Shown: positions 49,017 through 58,754, counted from the stretch's first letter. The stretch is 64,000 nucleotides of DNA from Pseudomonas silvicola (GCF_026651855.1 NZ_CP093280.1:970001-1034000), one strand, 5' to 3'. Numbers and translations are program-made. Notes: a model not told the origin generated them from the letters alone.

Positions 49017-50216
49017 TCACCTGCGTCGATTAAAGGGAAGTACAACTGCCTCACTAGACTTGACCGACGGATCACCTGAAACCATGCTTTTCAGCTTCGC
49101 TAGGTGGAACACCGACGCTTTGCCCGACAGGTAGTGCTCGGGTAATCCAGCTAGCTTTTCAACATCGTTTGCGGCTAGACCGATGTACCCGCTGACGGAT
49201 TCAAGTGGCATTACGCCGGATGATGACAGGAGCTCAACTGTGCGTTTGAGCAAACGCGGTTGCTCAGGCACACGGGCGTCGTCACCTGGCTCCGACTTGG
49301 CTCCCCATCTGGCAGAACGCCGTTTGAACAGTACAAGCTTCTCGTCGGCGTCGATGATCTTGAGCGCTTCAAGACGCATGATCATGGCCGCGACCGAAAC
49401 GCCCCAGCGTTGCTTAAGCAGCAGTAAGCTATCGAGCGTGACTGGTGTTTTCACATCGGCTGCAAAAGTCTCTGCCGGCAGTAGGAACGCCCCAGCAAAC
49501 CGGTGAGCCTGTGATTCCATCAGCTTATAGCGCTCAGGGTCAGTCGAACGATCAATGCCTTTATGGAGAATCAGATGACCAAGCTCATGCGCGAGGTCGA
49601 AACGGCTTCGAAAGCCGTTCGCCTTATCGGCTGAAAGCAGGATCAGTGGGCGCTGAAGCGCGTGACTCCATGCCGATAGCCCTTCAATTGGCGCAATTCC
49701 CGTTTCTTCCCGAACCAGGATGACGCCGGCACCTTCAACTGCAAGTGCAAGGTCTGGAATTGCCCGGCGGCCTAGGCCCCAGAGCTCCCGACATTCATCG
49801 GCTGCTTCCTCGATATCAGCACTGGCGATTTGTTGTGGATCAGTGAACGACCTTAACGGCAGGTTGATGGCCGGGAAGTCCACGAACTCATTCATCGCCA
49901 GGACAATGTCCTGTGTCCATTCAAGACGAGCTTCAAGCATCGCTCGTGCAGCAACGTGCGCTGAGGCATTGCTTCTAAATAAAGGAAGCGACCCTTTCTG
50001 GGGAAGGGGCCGCGTAAACCATTCAGGACTTACATTGATCACTTTCGAAAGGCTGGCGAGAGCCTCCGCTTCGGGAGCTTGCTGTCCTGATTTCCATTTA
50101 CTGATCGTGGCCGGCGAAACGCCGACCATGGCAGCGAGTTGTACCTGCGAAAGGGCGCGGGCAGCCAACGCCTGGATCAGACGCCCTGGCTGAAAATCTG
50201 TGATGCCCCGGCTCAT
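49017..50216 (-). CDS. XRE-family regulator fused to an ImmA/IrrE-type metallopeptidase
   Basis: 399 residues. An N-terminal helix-turn-helix lies at about 18-60 (ARALSQVQLAAMVGVSPATISKWKSGQQAPEAEALASLSKVINV). The peptidase domain (about 150-270) has the zinc motif RFDLAHELGHLILH and the downstream ESQAHRFAGAFLLP glutamate helix. ImmA/IrrE proteins cut a repressor when DNA damage or foreign DNA is sensed, turning on mobile-element or stress genes. The start overlaps the stop of the 50213-50848 gene, so the two are a coupled pair. It is the last cargo before the distal transposon end. Confidence 0.92.
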   Translation of the reverse strand: MSRGITDFQPGRLIQALAARALSQVQLAAMVGVSPATISKWKSGQQAPEAEALASLSKVINVSPEWFTRPLPQKGSLPLFRSNASAHVAARAMLEARLEWTQDIVLAMNEFVDFPAINLPLRSFTDPQQIASADIEEAADECRELWGLGRRAIPDLALAVEGAGVILVREETGIAPIEGLSAWSHALQRPLILLSADKANGFRSRFDLAHELGHLILHKGIDRSTDPERYKLMESQAHRFAGAFLLPAETFAADVKTPVTLDSLLLLKQRWGVSVAAMIMRLEALKIIDADEKLVLFKRRSARWGAKSEPGDDARVPEQPRLLKRTVELLSSSGVMPLESVSGYIGLAANDVEKLAGLPEHYLSGKASVFHLAKLKSMVSGDPSVKSSEAVVLPFNRRR

Positions 50217-50848
50217 GTTTCTTCCTGCTCTCCGCGCTCGATGAGGGTGGTTTTGAGTGTCACAGTCGCATTGTCGACCTGTTTCTCAGCTGTGTCATAC
50301 CTTTCGAGAAATTGTGCCAATGGTTCACGGAAAATCCAGCCGTCCATCTTGGGTGTAGGCACCGCAATGTAGATCTGCAATGGTTGTTCAGGCTGTTGAG
50401 TCAGTGAGCCACTGAACCTTGCGACGAAGAAGAATGTGCCGCCCTCGATTTTTTGTGAGCCAAAAAGATCGAGTTGAGCCAGTTCGCTCATCGCTTGGTT
50501 GGCCTCGGCAAGCTCCCGTCGAATGGTGCTACGGTTGGCATGATTCCAGTTGGTGGTGTTCATGTTCAGGCGTGTGAACTTGAACATGCCAGCCTTGCCT
50601 ACGATCACGCCGTTGCCTTGCGCAGGCATGAACTCAGCACCTGCCGCTTCCAGCAGGTCACTGAATCGCTCGTTCATCTCGATATGCCGCATGTACCCCA
50701 ACGCTACCTTGCGTTGCTTCCTGACGTTCTTTGTCATCGTGTGTGCTTGCAATGCACCAGCAGCAAAGGCGTCTTCCACGCCCATCACAAGGTCACGGGG
50801 GACTTCAGCAAGCAACAAAGCAGCAATAGCATCTGGGTTCAGGGTCAT
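50213..50848 (-). CDS. Hypothetical partner of the XRE-ImmA/IrrE protein
   Basis: 211 residues, no family recognised. Charged N-terminal helices, then a beta-rich middle (GGTFFFVARFSGSLTQQPEQPLQIYIAVPTPKMDGWIFREPLAQFLERY). It overlaps the downstream ImmA/IrrE gene by four bases (ATGA), so a fixed ratio of the two is likely. It could be the substrate or partner of the peptidase, which is inferred from coupling only. Confidence 0.8.
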   Translation of the reverse strand: MTLNPDAIAALLLAEVPRDLVMGVEDAFAAGALQAHTMTKNVRKQRKVALGYMRHIEMNERFSDLLEAAGAEFMPAQGNGVIVGKAGMFKFTRLNMNTTNWNHANRSTIRRELAEANQAMSELAQLDLFGSQKIEGGTFFFVARFSGSLTQQPEQPLQIYIAVPTPKMDGWIFREPLAQFLERYDTAEKQVDNATVTLKTTLIERGEQEET

Positions 50849-51068
50849 TTCATTGCGCTCGGGTTTCGATAGACGAGATTATAGGCTAGAAAAATTTCGT
50901 GTGAATAGTCTATTAGCCGATTTTGATGTGTGAAACCTGAAAAATTCACATTTCCGAGAAATCGGTTGCAGGTGGAGGTCCTCCTGATCTCAGCTGCCAT
51001 CCATCGCGTCCTGCAGGAGATCAAGCAACTGACTAAACGCTACGTCTGCTTGCCCGGCGTGAACGTAT

Positions 51069-51218
51069 TGTCACCTGCTTTTTTAGGAAAACTTTTCTCA
51101 GGAAATTCGATCGCATCCGAAATTGTCACCTGCTTATTTTCACCAGACCAACGAAGGTCAGAGGATCAGGGCCAGTGTACACGGTACTATTTGTCACCGA
51201 CTTATTTAGCAAAGAACA
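51069..51218 (-). repeat. Distal transposon end with three spaced TnsB-type sites
   Basis: Inverted copies of the same repeat as at the glmS-proximal end: TGTCACCTGCTTTTTTA (51069-51085), TGTCACCTGCTTATTTT (51124-51140) and TGTCACCGACTTATTTA (51192-51208). They are 50-70 bases apart. The tip AAAGAACA ends at 51218. Wide spacing at the far end and dense spacing at the glmS end is the Tn7 L/R asymmetry. Confidence 0.85.
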
Positions 51219-51251
51219 GCTGCTGGTTTTAGAGAATTAAAACTGTCGCAG

Positions 51252-51280
51252 AAGGCGGTAGGACCCATCTACCGCCTTTT
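51252..51280 (+). terminator. Strong terminator just outside the transposon, probably glmS's original one
   Basis: The 10-bp stem AAGGCGGTAG/CTACCGCCTT with a 7-base loop ends in a short T-run. It lies 34 bases beyond the distal transposon tip. In an uninterrupted chromosome it would stand about 60 bases after the glmS stop, the expected place for its terminator. Confidence 0.8.
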
Positions 51281-51392
51281 GCGATCTTCTAAGCTTTTGG
51301 CTGCTTCCCAGCCTTCCAAGACCACATTTCTGAACTGCTCTTCAGCCCTGAAGAGCAGCCTTGTCATTGACCCAAGCGCTCAGGACGAACGC

Positions 51393-53003
51393 TTATTTGC
51401 TCGTCCACACCTTGCTCTTCGCGGCGTCGTAAAGGCCAAGCGAACCGTCATCCGCCAGCTGCACATACCCGCCCACGGCTTCTTTTGGAGCTGTCCAGAC
51501 AGCGCGGCCTTGGGCTTCGAATACCGAAAACGCTCCGTGCTCATCCAACCCACAGCGCCACGCGTCTCGGGTCGATGTTCCAGAAGACCAGATCACTTTG
51601 TTGATCGCGTTCAGGTCATTCACCACCAGGTTGCCTCGCGCGGCCTGGTAGGTGGCCACGAACCGACCGTTCGGGGAGGTCAGGAATTGACCCGGTGTCA
51701 GGTATTCACCGGCCTTGAGGGTGGCACCTCTGTCGGGATTGGTTTCGTGAGGGGTTTCGACGATGCTGAACACGAAGCGGCGGCCGCCGCCGATCTTGGC
51801 TTCATCGGCATACACGCTCACTGTATAGCCGGCCAGGTCATGCTGCTTTGCTTCCACGTTGTCGCAGGCATCGTAGGCAAGACGGACCGCCGCGTCGCGC
51901 TCGACCACGGCAATCTCGCTTTTGCAGGCCCCGATTTGCGGGTTGGTGAAGCCGACAAGCAGCGCAAATTTGCTACCTTCAATTCGCCATTTTCCTGCAC
52001 CACTCACCCCCGTCAGAATTGAGCCCTGCGCGTTCGCGACGGTCCAGAGTGTGGCACCCACCGGTTTTTGCACCTCGACCGGAACCACGTTCACCGGCAT
52101 AGGGCCGCCGAAGGTGGTGCCCGAGTCGAAGAAACTCCCTTCCCATACCAGGCGTCGGCTGGTTGCGTTAACGACGATCAACTCCAGGGAACGAGACCGT
52201 TCCTTGAAATCCTTGGCGCCTTCGAACGCCTTGTACAGGTTCGTGACCGCATCCTTGAGGCCGATTACCGAATTGATGACATCCGTGCCGGCATCGATCG
52301 CAGCCGTGACTTGTCCTGCGGTGGTGGCCAAACTGGCGAGTTTTCCCGGGTTCAACGCGCCCAACTGTTTCTCAAGATTTTTCGTCTTGATCTGATCTTC
52401 CAGGTTGGCTTGGTGTTGGGCAGACGTGCGCGCTTCTTTCGTCATCTTTCGACTCTCCGGATTCCATTCAGTCATTAAAAGCGTCTGTTCTCGAGGGTCT
52501 CCCGAGAGCGCCCAGTCTCGGCGTGCCGCCCCCGGACGGTCCACCCCACACATTGCGTATTGACCGGTAACCCAGGCAATCAACTGGCGAGTGCTGCTGA
52601 GCGCTGATTTGGCAAGCAAGTGCTGGCGATGCTTGTCTACGGTGCGAGGGCTGACCCGCATCAGTTGGCCGATGCGTTTGCTGGAGTTTCCTTTGCACAG
52701 GTGCCGCAGCACCCGCGCCTCCGTCGGGCTGATCGCCAAGGCGCACAGCGCTATCAAATGATGCCAATCAACGTCGGAAAGGGTATCGAGAGGGTTGAGC
52801 GCGATGACGGAAGCCACGCCCGTCTTTTTCTTGATGTTGCTCACGTGCTCTCTGGCCGTATGGATGCCCATACCCAGCGACCTGGAAATTTCCTTGTTGC
52901 TGCACCCCCGCTGGACGAGGCCCAGAACCTCTACCTCCCGGGGTGTCAGGCCGGTGGTGTCTTGCCTTGGGTGAATGCAGCAGGCCAGATCATCCTTGTT
53001 CAA
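51393..53003 (-). CDS. Double LuxR-type HTH region continuous with an aegerolysin-like/B-lectin protein
   Basis: A single open frame of 536 residues. Residues 18-65 (GLTPREVEVLGLVQRGCSNKEISRSLGMGIHTAREHVSNIKKKTG) and 92-140 (SPTEARVLRHLCKGNSSKRIGQLMRVSPRTVDKHRQHL) are two LuxR/GerE helix-turn-helix units. From residue 188 (MTKEARTSAQHQ, with GGAGAG upstream, ATG 52442) a different protein seems to start. It has a helical part, then ELIVVNATSRRLVWEGSFFDSG...GVSGAGKWRIEGSKFALLVGFTNPQIG, resembling aegerolysin pore-former folds, then a bulb-type lectin repeat (GEYLTPGQFLTSPNGRFVATYQAARGNLVVND...KVIW...WTAPK). It may be two genes whose separating stop was lost, or a true fusion. Translation from 52442 would give 349 residues. 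Confidence 0.75.
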   Translation of the reverse strand: MNKDDLACCIHPRQDTTGLTPREVEVLGLVQRGCSNKEISRSLGMGIHTAREHVSNIKKKTGVASVIALNPLDTLSDVDWHHLIALCALAISPTEARVLRHLCKGNSSKRIGQLMRVSPRTVDKHRQHLLAKSALSSTRQLIAWVTGQYAMCGVDRPGAARRDWALSGDPREQTLLMTEWNPESRKMTKEARTSAQHQANLEDQIKTKNLEKQLGALNPGKLASLATTAGQVTAAIDAGTDVINSVIGLKDAVTNLYKAFEGAKDFKERSRSLELIVVNATSRRLVWEGSFFDSGTTFGGPMPVNVVPVEVQKPVGATLWTVANAQGSILTGVSGAGKWRIEGSKFALLVGFTNPQIGACKSEIAVVERDAAVRLAYDACDNVEAKQHDLAGYTVSVYADEAKIGGGRRFVFSIVETPHETNPDRGATLKAGEYLTPGQFLTSPNGRFVATYQAARGNLVVNDLNAINKVIWSSGTSTRDAWRCGLDEHGAFSVFEAQGRAVWTAPKEAVGGYVQLADDGSLGLYDAAKSKVWTSK

Positions 53004-53190
53004 TACCAGGCTCTGCAGTGCTTTTTGAAAGTAGGGACGCGCAGGGGTATGACTTCCTGTGCGGCTTTCAAATTATGGAGCAGGCACTACAACGTCGCAG
53101 AATTGGCAGGTAAGCAATCAGATACAGGTTCGCAGGTTCGCAGGGAGCGTGCGACAGGGGAGGCGTTTGCCTGCCCTGTCGCAGCTGCCT

Positions 53191-54483
53191 TCACTTGTTG
53201 CGTGTCACTCGCCAGACCGTATTCGACAGGTCATCGGCGATGATCAACGCACCTTTGGGGTCCACGGTCACACCCACGGGCCTGCCCCTGGTTTTCCCAT
53301 CAGTGCCCCGAAAACCGGTGGCGAAGTCCACCGGTTCACCCGAAGGCTGGCCGTTGCTGAACGGTACGAAGACCACCTTGTAGCCGACCGGGTTCTCCCG
53401 GTTCCAGCTGCCGTGCTCGCCCACGAACGCACCCTGCGCGAATTTCTCGCCCATGGACGCCTGGGAAAAGTCCACGCCCAGCGCCGCCACATGGGAGCCC
53501 AGGCTGTAATCCGGCTTGATGGCCTCGGCGACCTTGGCCGGGTTCTGCGGCTGTGCGCGCGGATCGACGTTCTGGCCCCAGTAGCTGTAGGGCCAACCAT
53601 AAAAGGCACCGTCTTTGACGGACGTCAGGTAATCGGGTACCAGGTCGGGGCCCAGCTCGTCCCGTTCATTGGCCACCGCCCATAGCTTGCCTGTGCCCGG
53701 CTGGATCCGGAGCGCGGTGGGGTTGCGCAGCCCGGTCGCGTAGGCGCGGTGGGCACCGGTTTGCGCATCCACTTCCCACACCCTGGCGCGGTCGATTTCC
53801 ACTTCCATGCCGCGTTCGGTGATGTTGCTGTTCGAACCGATACCCACATAAAGGAACCGCCCGTCGGGGCTGATGGCCAGTGATTTGGTCCAGTGGTGGT
53901 TCACCTGCCCAGGCAGGTCGGTGATTTTGGTAGGCGGGCCGCTGGCCTTGGTCTGGCCGTCGGTGTAGTCGAAGCGAACCAGGCTGTCCTGGTTGGCCAC
54001 GTAGACATGGCCATTGCCATAGGCCAACCCGTACGGTGCATTGAGGTTGTCGGCGAAAACGGTCTTCACCTCGTAGGTACCGTCGCCATCGGCATCGCGC
54101 AGCAGGGTCAGGCGGTTGCCACCTTTCACGGGCGTGGTGCCGCGCGCTTTCACCAGGCTCGCAATCACGTCCTTGGGCTTGAGTGCCGCTTCGGTGCCGC
54201 CCTTGCCCTCGGCCACCAGGATATCGCCGTTGGGCAGAATCAGTGTCTGGCGCGGTATCTTCAGGTCGGTGGCGATAGCGGTAATGGTATAGCCCTCCGG
54301 CACCGAAGGTTTCTGGTCACCCCATGCCGCCGGCTCGGCAATCTTCATGGTGGGCAACAGTCCCCGTTCCGGTGTCGGCAACTTCGGGTCTGGGCCGTGG
54401 GCCTGGGTGTTGTCGCCTTCGCCATTGCAGGCGCTCAACAGAAACGCCATGCTCAAGGCGGTCAATGCGCTTGAATGTCTCAT
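53191..54483 (-). CDS. Sorbosone/glucose dehydrogenase-like beta-propeller lipoprotein
   Basis: 430 residues from ATG 54483. The signal MRHSSALTALSMAFLLSAC has a lipobox. The rest is a six-bladed propeller of the GSDH/sorbosone dehydrogenase class: IPRQTLILPNGDILVAEGKGG, LNAPYGLAYGNGHVYVAN, NHHWTKSLAISPDGRFLYVGIGSNSN, LRNPTALRIQPGTGKLWAVANERDELGPDLVPDYL, GSWNRENPVGYKVVFVPF and GRPVGVTVDPKGALIIADDLSNTVWRV. Relatives bind PQQ and calcium and oxidise sugars in the periplasm. Its start overlaps the stop of the DUF2231 gene. Confidence 0.9.
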   Translation of the reverse strand: MRHSSALTALSMAFLLSACNGEGDNTQAHGPDPKLPTPERGLLPTMKIAEPAAWGDQKPSVPEGYTITAIATDLKIPRQTLILPNGDILVAEGKGGTEAALKPKDVIASLVKARGTTPVKGGNRLTLLRDADGDGTYEVKTVFADNLNAPYGLAYGNGHVYVANQDSLVRFDYTDGQTKASGPPTKITDLPGQVNHHWTKSLAISPDGRFLYVGIGSNSNITERGMEVEIDRARVWEVDAQTGAHRAYATGLRNPTALRIQPGTGKLWAVANERDELGPDLVPDYLTSVKDGAFYGWPYSYWGQNVDPRAQPQNPAKVAEAIKPDYSLGSHVAALGVDFSQASMGEKFAQGAFVGEHGSWNRENPVGYKVVFVPFSNGQPSGEPVDFATGFRGTDGKTRGRPVGVTVDPKGALIIADDLSNTVWRVTRNK

Positions 54484-54908
54484 TGAGCACCCCCGGTGCG
54501 CAGGTTGGTGAGCCCCAGCCACGTGGCGATGCAGGCGAGCGGCGCAGCGATCACCGATAGCACCAGCCCTGCAGGCATGACGGCCCACGCATCCTTGGCG
54601 TGCTCGAATGAATTGATCAGCCCAAGTATCCATGTCACCAGCAATAGCAGGAAGTACAGGACAGGCCTGCCGCGCTTCGGTTGTGCGCGCACCAGGTTGA
54701 CCAGCGCGAAGAGCAGCGCCAGCCCGCAGAACAGCTCGGCGCCGGCCAGCAGCCAGGCCGCGAAATTGCTCCATTGACTCTGATACGTCTGGAAGTAGGC
54801 GATATCACTGATCAGTGCGCCTAGAAACAGCGGGACGGTCCCCGCCAGCAGGGTAGCGTGTAGCGGCCCAGGCGTGGTCGGGTAGGGGAGGCGAGCAGTA
54901 GCGGTCAT
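54480..54908 (-). CDS. DUF2231 membrane protein
   Basis: 142 residues with four hydrophobic helices (about 17-37, 47-68, 82-100, 108-135) and a conserved LHATLLAGTVPLFLGALISDIAYF start typical of DUF2231. It is first in a two-gene operon with the sorbosone dehydrogenase-like lipoprotein (ATGA overlap). Such pairs suggest an electron-accepting membrane partner for the dehydrogenase, an inference only. Confidence 0.88.
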   Translation of the reverse strand: MTATARLPYPTTPGPLHATLLAGTVPLFLGALISDIAYFQTYQSQWSNFAAWLLAGAELFCGLALLFALVNLVRAQPKRGRPVLYFLLLLVTWILGLINSFEHAKDAWAVMPAGLVLSVIAAPLACIATWLGLTNLRTGGAQ

Positions 54909-55174
54909 GATGGCTCCTTTATCGTTCAGCAGCCCTGCGTAGGGCGCTCACGCTCAAACTGCGCCTAAAAACGATCATGCCGCCGGCTGAAAAGTTCAAC
55001 GCAATTGCCAGGGTGGCCGAAGGAGCTGAAACCGTTCGCTTGGAAACAATGTGTAACGTAAGAAATCCCACAAAAATACGCACGATGGTCTAAGACCATA
55101 GTATTGCACCGCATGACACCGCCAAATTCTGGACTACCCTAATCTCAGAGAAGTCTGAATCAGGGGGTTACCAC

Positions 55175-56359
55175 ATGCTCGCGCAATTACCACCGGCCTT
55201 ACAGAATCTTCAGTTACCGCTGCGCCTGAGACTCTGGGATGGTCATGAGTTCAATCTGGGCCCTTCGCCCAGTGTCACGATCGTGGTGAAAGATCCACAA
55301 CTGGTGACCCAGTTCACTCACCCGAGTCTCGACCTGCTGGGCACTGCCTTCGTTGAAGGCAAGCTGGAGATGGAAGGTTCGATTGGTGAGGTCATTCGGG
55401 TATGTGACGAGCTGAGCCAAGCGCTGGTGCAAGACGATGACGGCGACCAGCCTATTCGCACGGTGCATGACAAGGACACCGATGCCGCGGCCATCTCCTA
55501 CCACTACGACCTGTCCAACGAGTTCTACCAGCTATGGCTGGACCAGGACATGGCCTATTCCTGCGCCTACTTCCAGACTGGCACCGAGACGCTGGAACAA
55601 GCGCAGCACGCCAAGTTCGAGCACCTGTGCCGCAAGCTCCGCCTGCAGGCCGGTGACTACCTGCTGGACGTCGGCTGCGGGTGGGGCGGGCTGGCGCGCT
55701 ATGCCGCCCGCGAATACGGTGCCAGGGTGTTTGGTATTACCCTGAGCAAGGAGCAGCTCAAGCTGGCCCGCGAGCGGGTCAAGGCCGAAGGGCTGGAGCA
55801 TCTGGTGGGGCTGCAATTGCTCGACTACCGTGACCTGCCTCAGGACGGACGTTTTGACAAGGTGGTCAGTGTCGGCATGTTCGAGCACGTCGGCCACGCC
55901 AACCTGCAGGTGTATTGCGAGAAGCTCTTCGGTGCCGTGCGGGAGGGTGGCCTGGTGATGAACCACGGCATTACCGCCAAGCACACCGATGGTCGCCCGG
56001 TGGGACGCGGGGCAGGGGAGTTCATCGAACGCTATGTGTTCCCCCACGGGGAGCTACCGCACGTAGCGATGATGTCGGCACGCATCAGCGAGGCCGGCTT
56101 TGAAGTGGTCGATGTAGAAAGCCTGCGCCTGCACTACGCCAAGACATTGGACTTCTGGAGCAAGCGGCTGGAGGCCAACCTGGATAAGGCTGCCGCCATG
56201 GTCCCCGACCAGGCGCTGCGTATCTGGCGCCTGTACCTGGCCGGTTGTTCATACGCTTTTGCCCAAGGCTGGATCAACATCCATCAGATCCTGTCGGTGA
56301 AGACCTATTCCGACGGTAGCCATGGGTTGCCATGGACCCGCGAGGATCTGTACCGCTAA
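55175..56359 (+). CDS. cfa: Cyclopropane-fatty-acyl-phospholipid synthase
   Basis: 394 residues. The SAM-binding motif VGCGWGG is at about residues 167-173, the signature YHYDLSNEFYQLWLDQDMAYSCAYF (bicarbonate/active-site region) near 109-133, and GSYAFAQGW-like CSYAFAQGWINIHQIL near the C-terminus. It converts unsaturated fatty acyl chains of membrane phospholipids to cyclopropane forms, usually on entry to stationary phase under RpoS. The 266-base upstream region has no other gene and should contain the promoter. The ribosome site AGGGGG (55162-55167) is present. Confidence 0.96.
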   Translation: MLAQLPPALQNLQLPLRLRLWDGHEFNLGPSPSVTIVVKDPQLVTQFTHPSLDLLGTAFVEGKLEMEGSIGEVIRVCDELSQALVQDDDGDQPIRTVHDKDTDAAAISYHYDLSNEFYQLWLDQDMAYSCAYFQTGTETLEQAQHAKFEHLCRKLRLQAGDYLLDVGCGWGGLARYAAREYGARVFGITLSKEQLKLARERVKAEGLEHLVGLQLLDYRDLPQDGRFDKVVSVGMFEHVGHANLQVYCEKLFGAVREGGLVMNHGITAKHTDGRPVGRGAGEFIERYVFPHGELPHVAMMSARISEAGFEVVDVESLRLHYAKTLDFWSKRLEANLDKAAAMVPDQALRIWRLYLAGCSYAFAQGWINIHQILSVKTYSDGSHGLPWTREDLYR

Positions 56360-56377
56360 CCCCGCTCGGGTGCGCAT

Positions 56378-57817
56378 TTACAGGATGGGTGAAATCAACC
56401 TGGCGATGCGCATACCCAATTTCTGCAGCCGGTGAGTGCGCCGGCTGTCCTCCACGGTGATCTCCCGCGACAGGGCGAAGTCGGCCTCGAGCATTTCCTC
56501 GACCTGGCTGGCGAAGGCCTCGTCCACTGTCAGCAGCATGATTTCGAAGTTCAGCCGGAACGAGCGGTTGTCCATGTTGGCGCTGCCGATGGCGCTGATC
56601 TCGCTGTCAACCAGCACCACCTTCTGATGCAGGAAACCCGGACCGTAGCGGAACATGCGCACCCCCGCTCGTACTGCCTCGAACGCAAACAGGCTGGACG
56701 CTGCGTACACCACTTTGTGGTCTGGCCGTGACGGCAGCAGGATGCGTACGTCGACCCCGCGTAAAACCGCCAGGCGCAAGGCGGCGAACACCGCTTCATC
56801 GGGGATGTAATAGGGGGTGGTGATCCACACTCGTTCGGTGGCCGCATGGATGGCTTCCACGAAAAACAGCGAGCAGGTCTCCTGTGCATCCGCCGGACCG
56901 CTGGCCAACACCTGACAGAGGACGCCTCCGTCTGCATAGGTCTCCGGCAAGATCAGCGGCGGCAGTTTGCGTGAGGCCCAGAACCAGTCTTCGGCGAATG
57001 ATTCCTGGAGGCAGGCCACCACCGGGCCGGTAATGCGCACGTGTGTATCGCGCCAGGGTGACAACTTCGGATTGCCGCCCAGGTATTCGTCGCCGACGTT
57101 ATGACCGCCGACAAACCCTACCAGGCCGTCGACCACCACGATCTTGCGGTGGTTGCGGAAGTTGACCTGGAAGCGGTTGAGCCATCCGCTGCGGGTAGCA
57201 AAAGCACGAGCCTTGACCCCGCCCTTGCGCAAGGTATCGCTGTATTCGTGGGGTAGCGCGTGGCTACCCACGCTGTCGTACAGCACGTAGATCTTCACGC
57301 CCTCGGCCGCCTTTTTCAGGAGCAGGGCCTGCAGCTCACGCCCTATATGGTCGTCGTGGATGATGAAAAATTGCACGAGTATGACTTCGCGGGCTTCGCG
57401 AATGGCATCGAAAATGGCGTTGAACGTCGCTTTGCCATTAATCAGCAGGCTGACCTGGTTGTTCGCCAGGCAAGGCATGCGTCCCAGTTTGGGCATGGCC
57501 CTGAGCGAGTCATAGGAGCTGGAGTTGCGTGCGGTAAGCGCTTCTTCCACCCAGGGGCGCCAGTCCAGGTCGGCGATGGCGGTGTGCATCTCGCGGTTGG
57601 CCTGGCGTCGTGCCTCGATGTAGGCGTCGAAGGTGCTGCGGCCGAAGACCAGGTAGGGAAGCAAGGTCAGGTAGGGTACGAAGACCAGCGATAGCGCCCA
57701 GGCGATCGAGCCTTGGGCGGTACGAACCGTTAGCACCGCATGGACGGCGGCAATGATGCCGATCAGGTGAACCAGGCCAAACAGGTAGCCAAAAAACCAG
57801 GGGCTGTGATAATCCAT
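56378..57817 (-). CDS. cls: Cardiolipin synthase (phospholipase D family)
   Basis: 479 residues. Two N-terminal membrane helices (about 8-28 and 38-58) and two HKD catalytic motifs: [29 protein letters not shown] (about 217-245) and [31 protein letters not shown] (about 399-429). It joins two phosphatidylglycerols to cardiolipin. It is convergent with cfa, both being phospholipid enzymes; the genes end 18 bases apart. Confidence 0.96.
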   Translation of the reverse strand: MDYHSPWFFGYLFGLVHLIGIIAAVHAVLTVRTAQGSIAWALSLVFVPYLTLLPYLVFGRSTFDAYIEARRQANREMHTAIADLDWRPWVEEALTARNSSSYDSLRAMPKLGRMPCLANNQVSLLINGKATFNAIFDAIREAREVILVQFFIIHDDHIGRELQALLLKKAAEGVKIYVLYDSVGSHALPHEYSDTLRKGGVKARAFATRSGWLNRFQVNFRNHRKIVVVDGLVGFVGGHNVGDEYLGGNPKLSPWRDTHVRITGPVVACLQESFAEDWFWASRKLPPLILPETYADGGVLCQVLASGPADAQETCSLFFVEAIHAATERVWITTPYYIPDEAVFAALRLAVLRGVDVRILLPSRPDHKVVYAASSLFAFEAVRAGVRMFRYGPGFLHQKVVLVDSEISAIGSANMDNRSFRLNFEIMLLTVDEAFASQVEEMLEADFALSREITVEDSRRTHRLQKLGMRIARLISPIL

Positions 57818-57966
57818 GCGCAGCGTTGCTCCCGAATGCGTTGTGTCTAACAGACCACGTTAAGGGCGGCTTGTCTCGAAATAATTCTGCGTGCAACGCA
57901 CCGGGCGATTCGGCGTCCAAGTAACATCATCCAGCCAAGACTGGAACAACCCCCCAGGAGCTACCC

Positions 57967-58494
57967 ATGAATATTCGTTTGCCGGCTATGGCATTGGCCC
58001 TTTGTCTGTCGGCACCCTTTGCGCAGGCGCAGATGCTCCAACCGGGCTTGTGGGAGCTGACCACCAGCAACATGCAGGTCGACGGCAATGCATTGCCAGA
58101 CCTCAATGTGATGCTGGGGCAAATGCAGATGCTTGCGCCAGAACAGAAAGCCATGGTCGAGCAGGCCATGGCCAAGCAAGGCATCAGCGTGGGGGGCAAG
58201 GGCATTCGCAGCTGCCTGACCCAGGCCCAGGTGCAAAGCAACGATATCCCCCTGCAAGACCCTCAGTCGGGGTGCACCCAGCAAATCACTTCCCGCCAAG
58301 GCAATGTGTGGAATTTCCGCTTCAGCTGCCCTAAGGCGCAAGGTACTGGCCAAGCTACCTTCCTCAGCCAGAGAGAGTTTCTGACCAAGGTCAGCGGCAC
58401 GTTCAACGCCACAGGTACCCAGCAGAAGGGCAGCATGGAAACCCGCGCCGTATGGCTGGGCAATGATTGCGGCGGTGTTCGGCCTCGTAGCTAG
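57967..58494 (+). CDS. DUF3617 periplasmic protein
   Basis: 175 residues with a signal peptide (MNIRLPAMALALCLSAPFAQA). The mature part begins QMLQPGLWELTTSNMQVDG, the DUF3617 start, and contains paired cysteines (RSCLTQAQ, SGCTQQ, FSCPK, NDCGG). The function is unknown. The ribosome site CAGGAG is at 57955-57960. Confidence 0.88.
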   Translation: MNIRLPAMALALCLSAPFAQAQMLQPGLWELTTSNMQVDGNALPDLNVMLGQMQMLAPEQKAMVEQAMAKQGISVGGKGIRSCLTQAQVQSNDIPLQDPQSGCTQQITSRQGNVWNFRFSCPKAQGTGQATFLSQREFLTKVSGTFNATGTQQKGSMETRAVWLGNDCGGVRPRS

Positions 58495-58627
58495 GGCTGC
58501 TGAAAGCTACCCTGTGGGACCGGTTGAGACTCGAGCATAACGCAGCTCGAATGCCCGGATATCAGCCGGCGCTGGTGTCCCGAGCTTCGGCCGCTCCCAC
58601 ATTCAGGTGTGCTCGCGCGGGCGTAAA

Positions 58628-58641
58628 GTTCCACGTGGAAC
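58628..58641. promoter_or_regulatory. parS centromere site
   Basis: GTTCCACGTGGAAC, a perfect 14-bp palindrome, with A before and A after it (58627-58642), identical to the Pseudomonas parS core bound by ParB. It stands between the DUF3617 and amidase genes. Without the transposon it would lie about 19 kb from parB. Confidence 0.93.
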
Positions 58642-58754
58642 ATCCACTTTCCAAGATGTAGAAAATTTCACAATCTGGACGAGAGGCCCGGTTTAGAGTC
58701 GCGCACGATGCGGATCCTGTGCCTGCGCTATTTCATCTTTGGCGACAATCCGCA

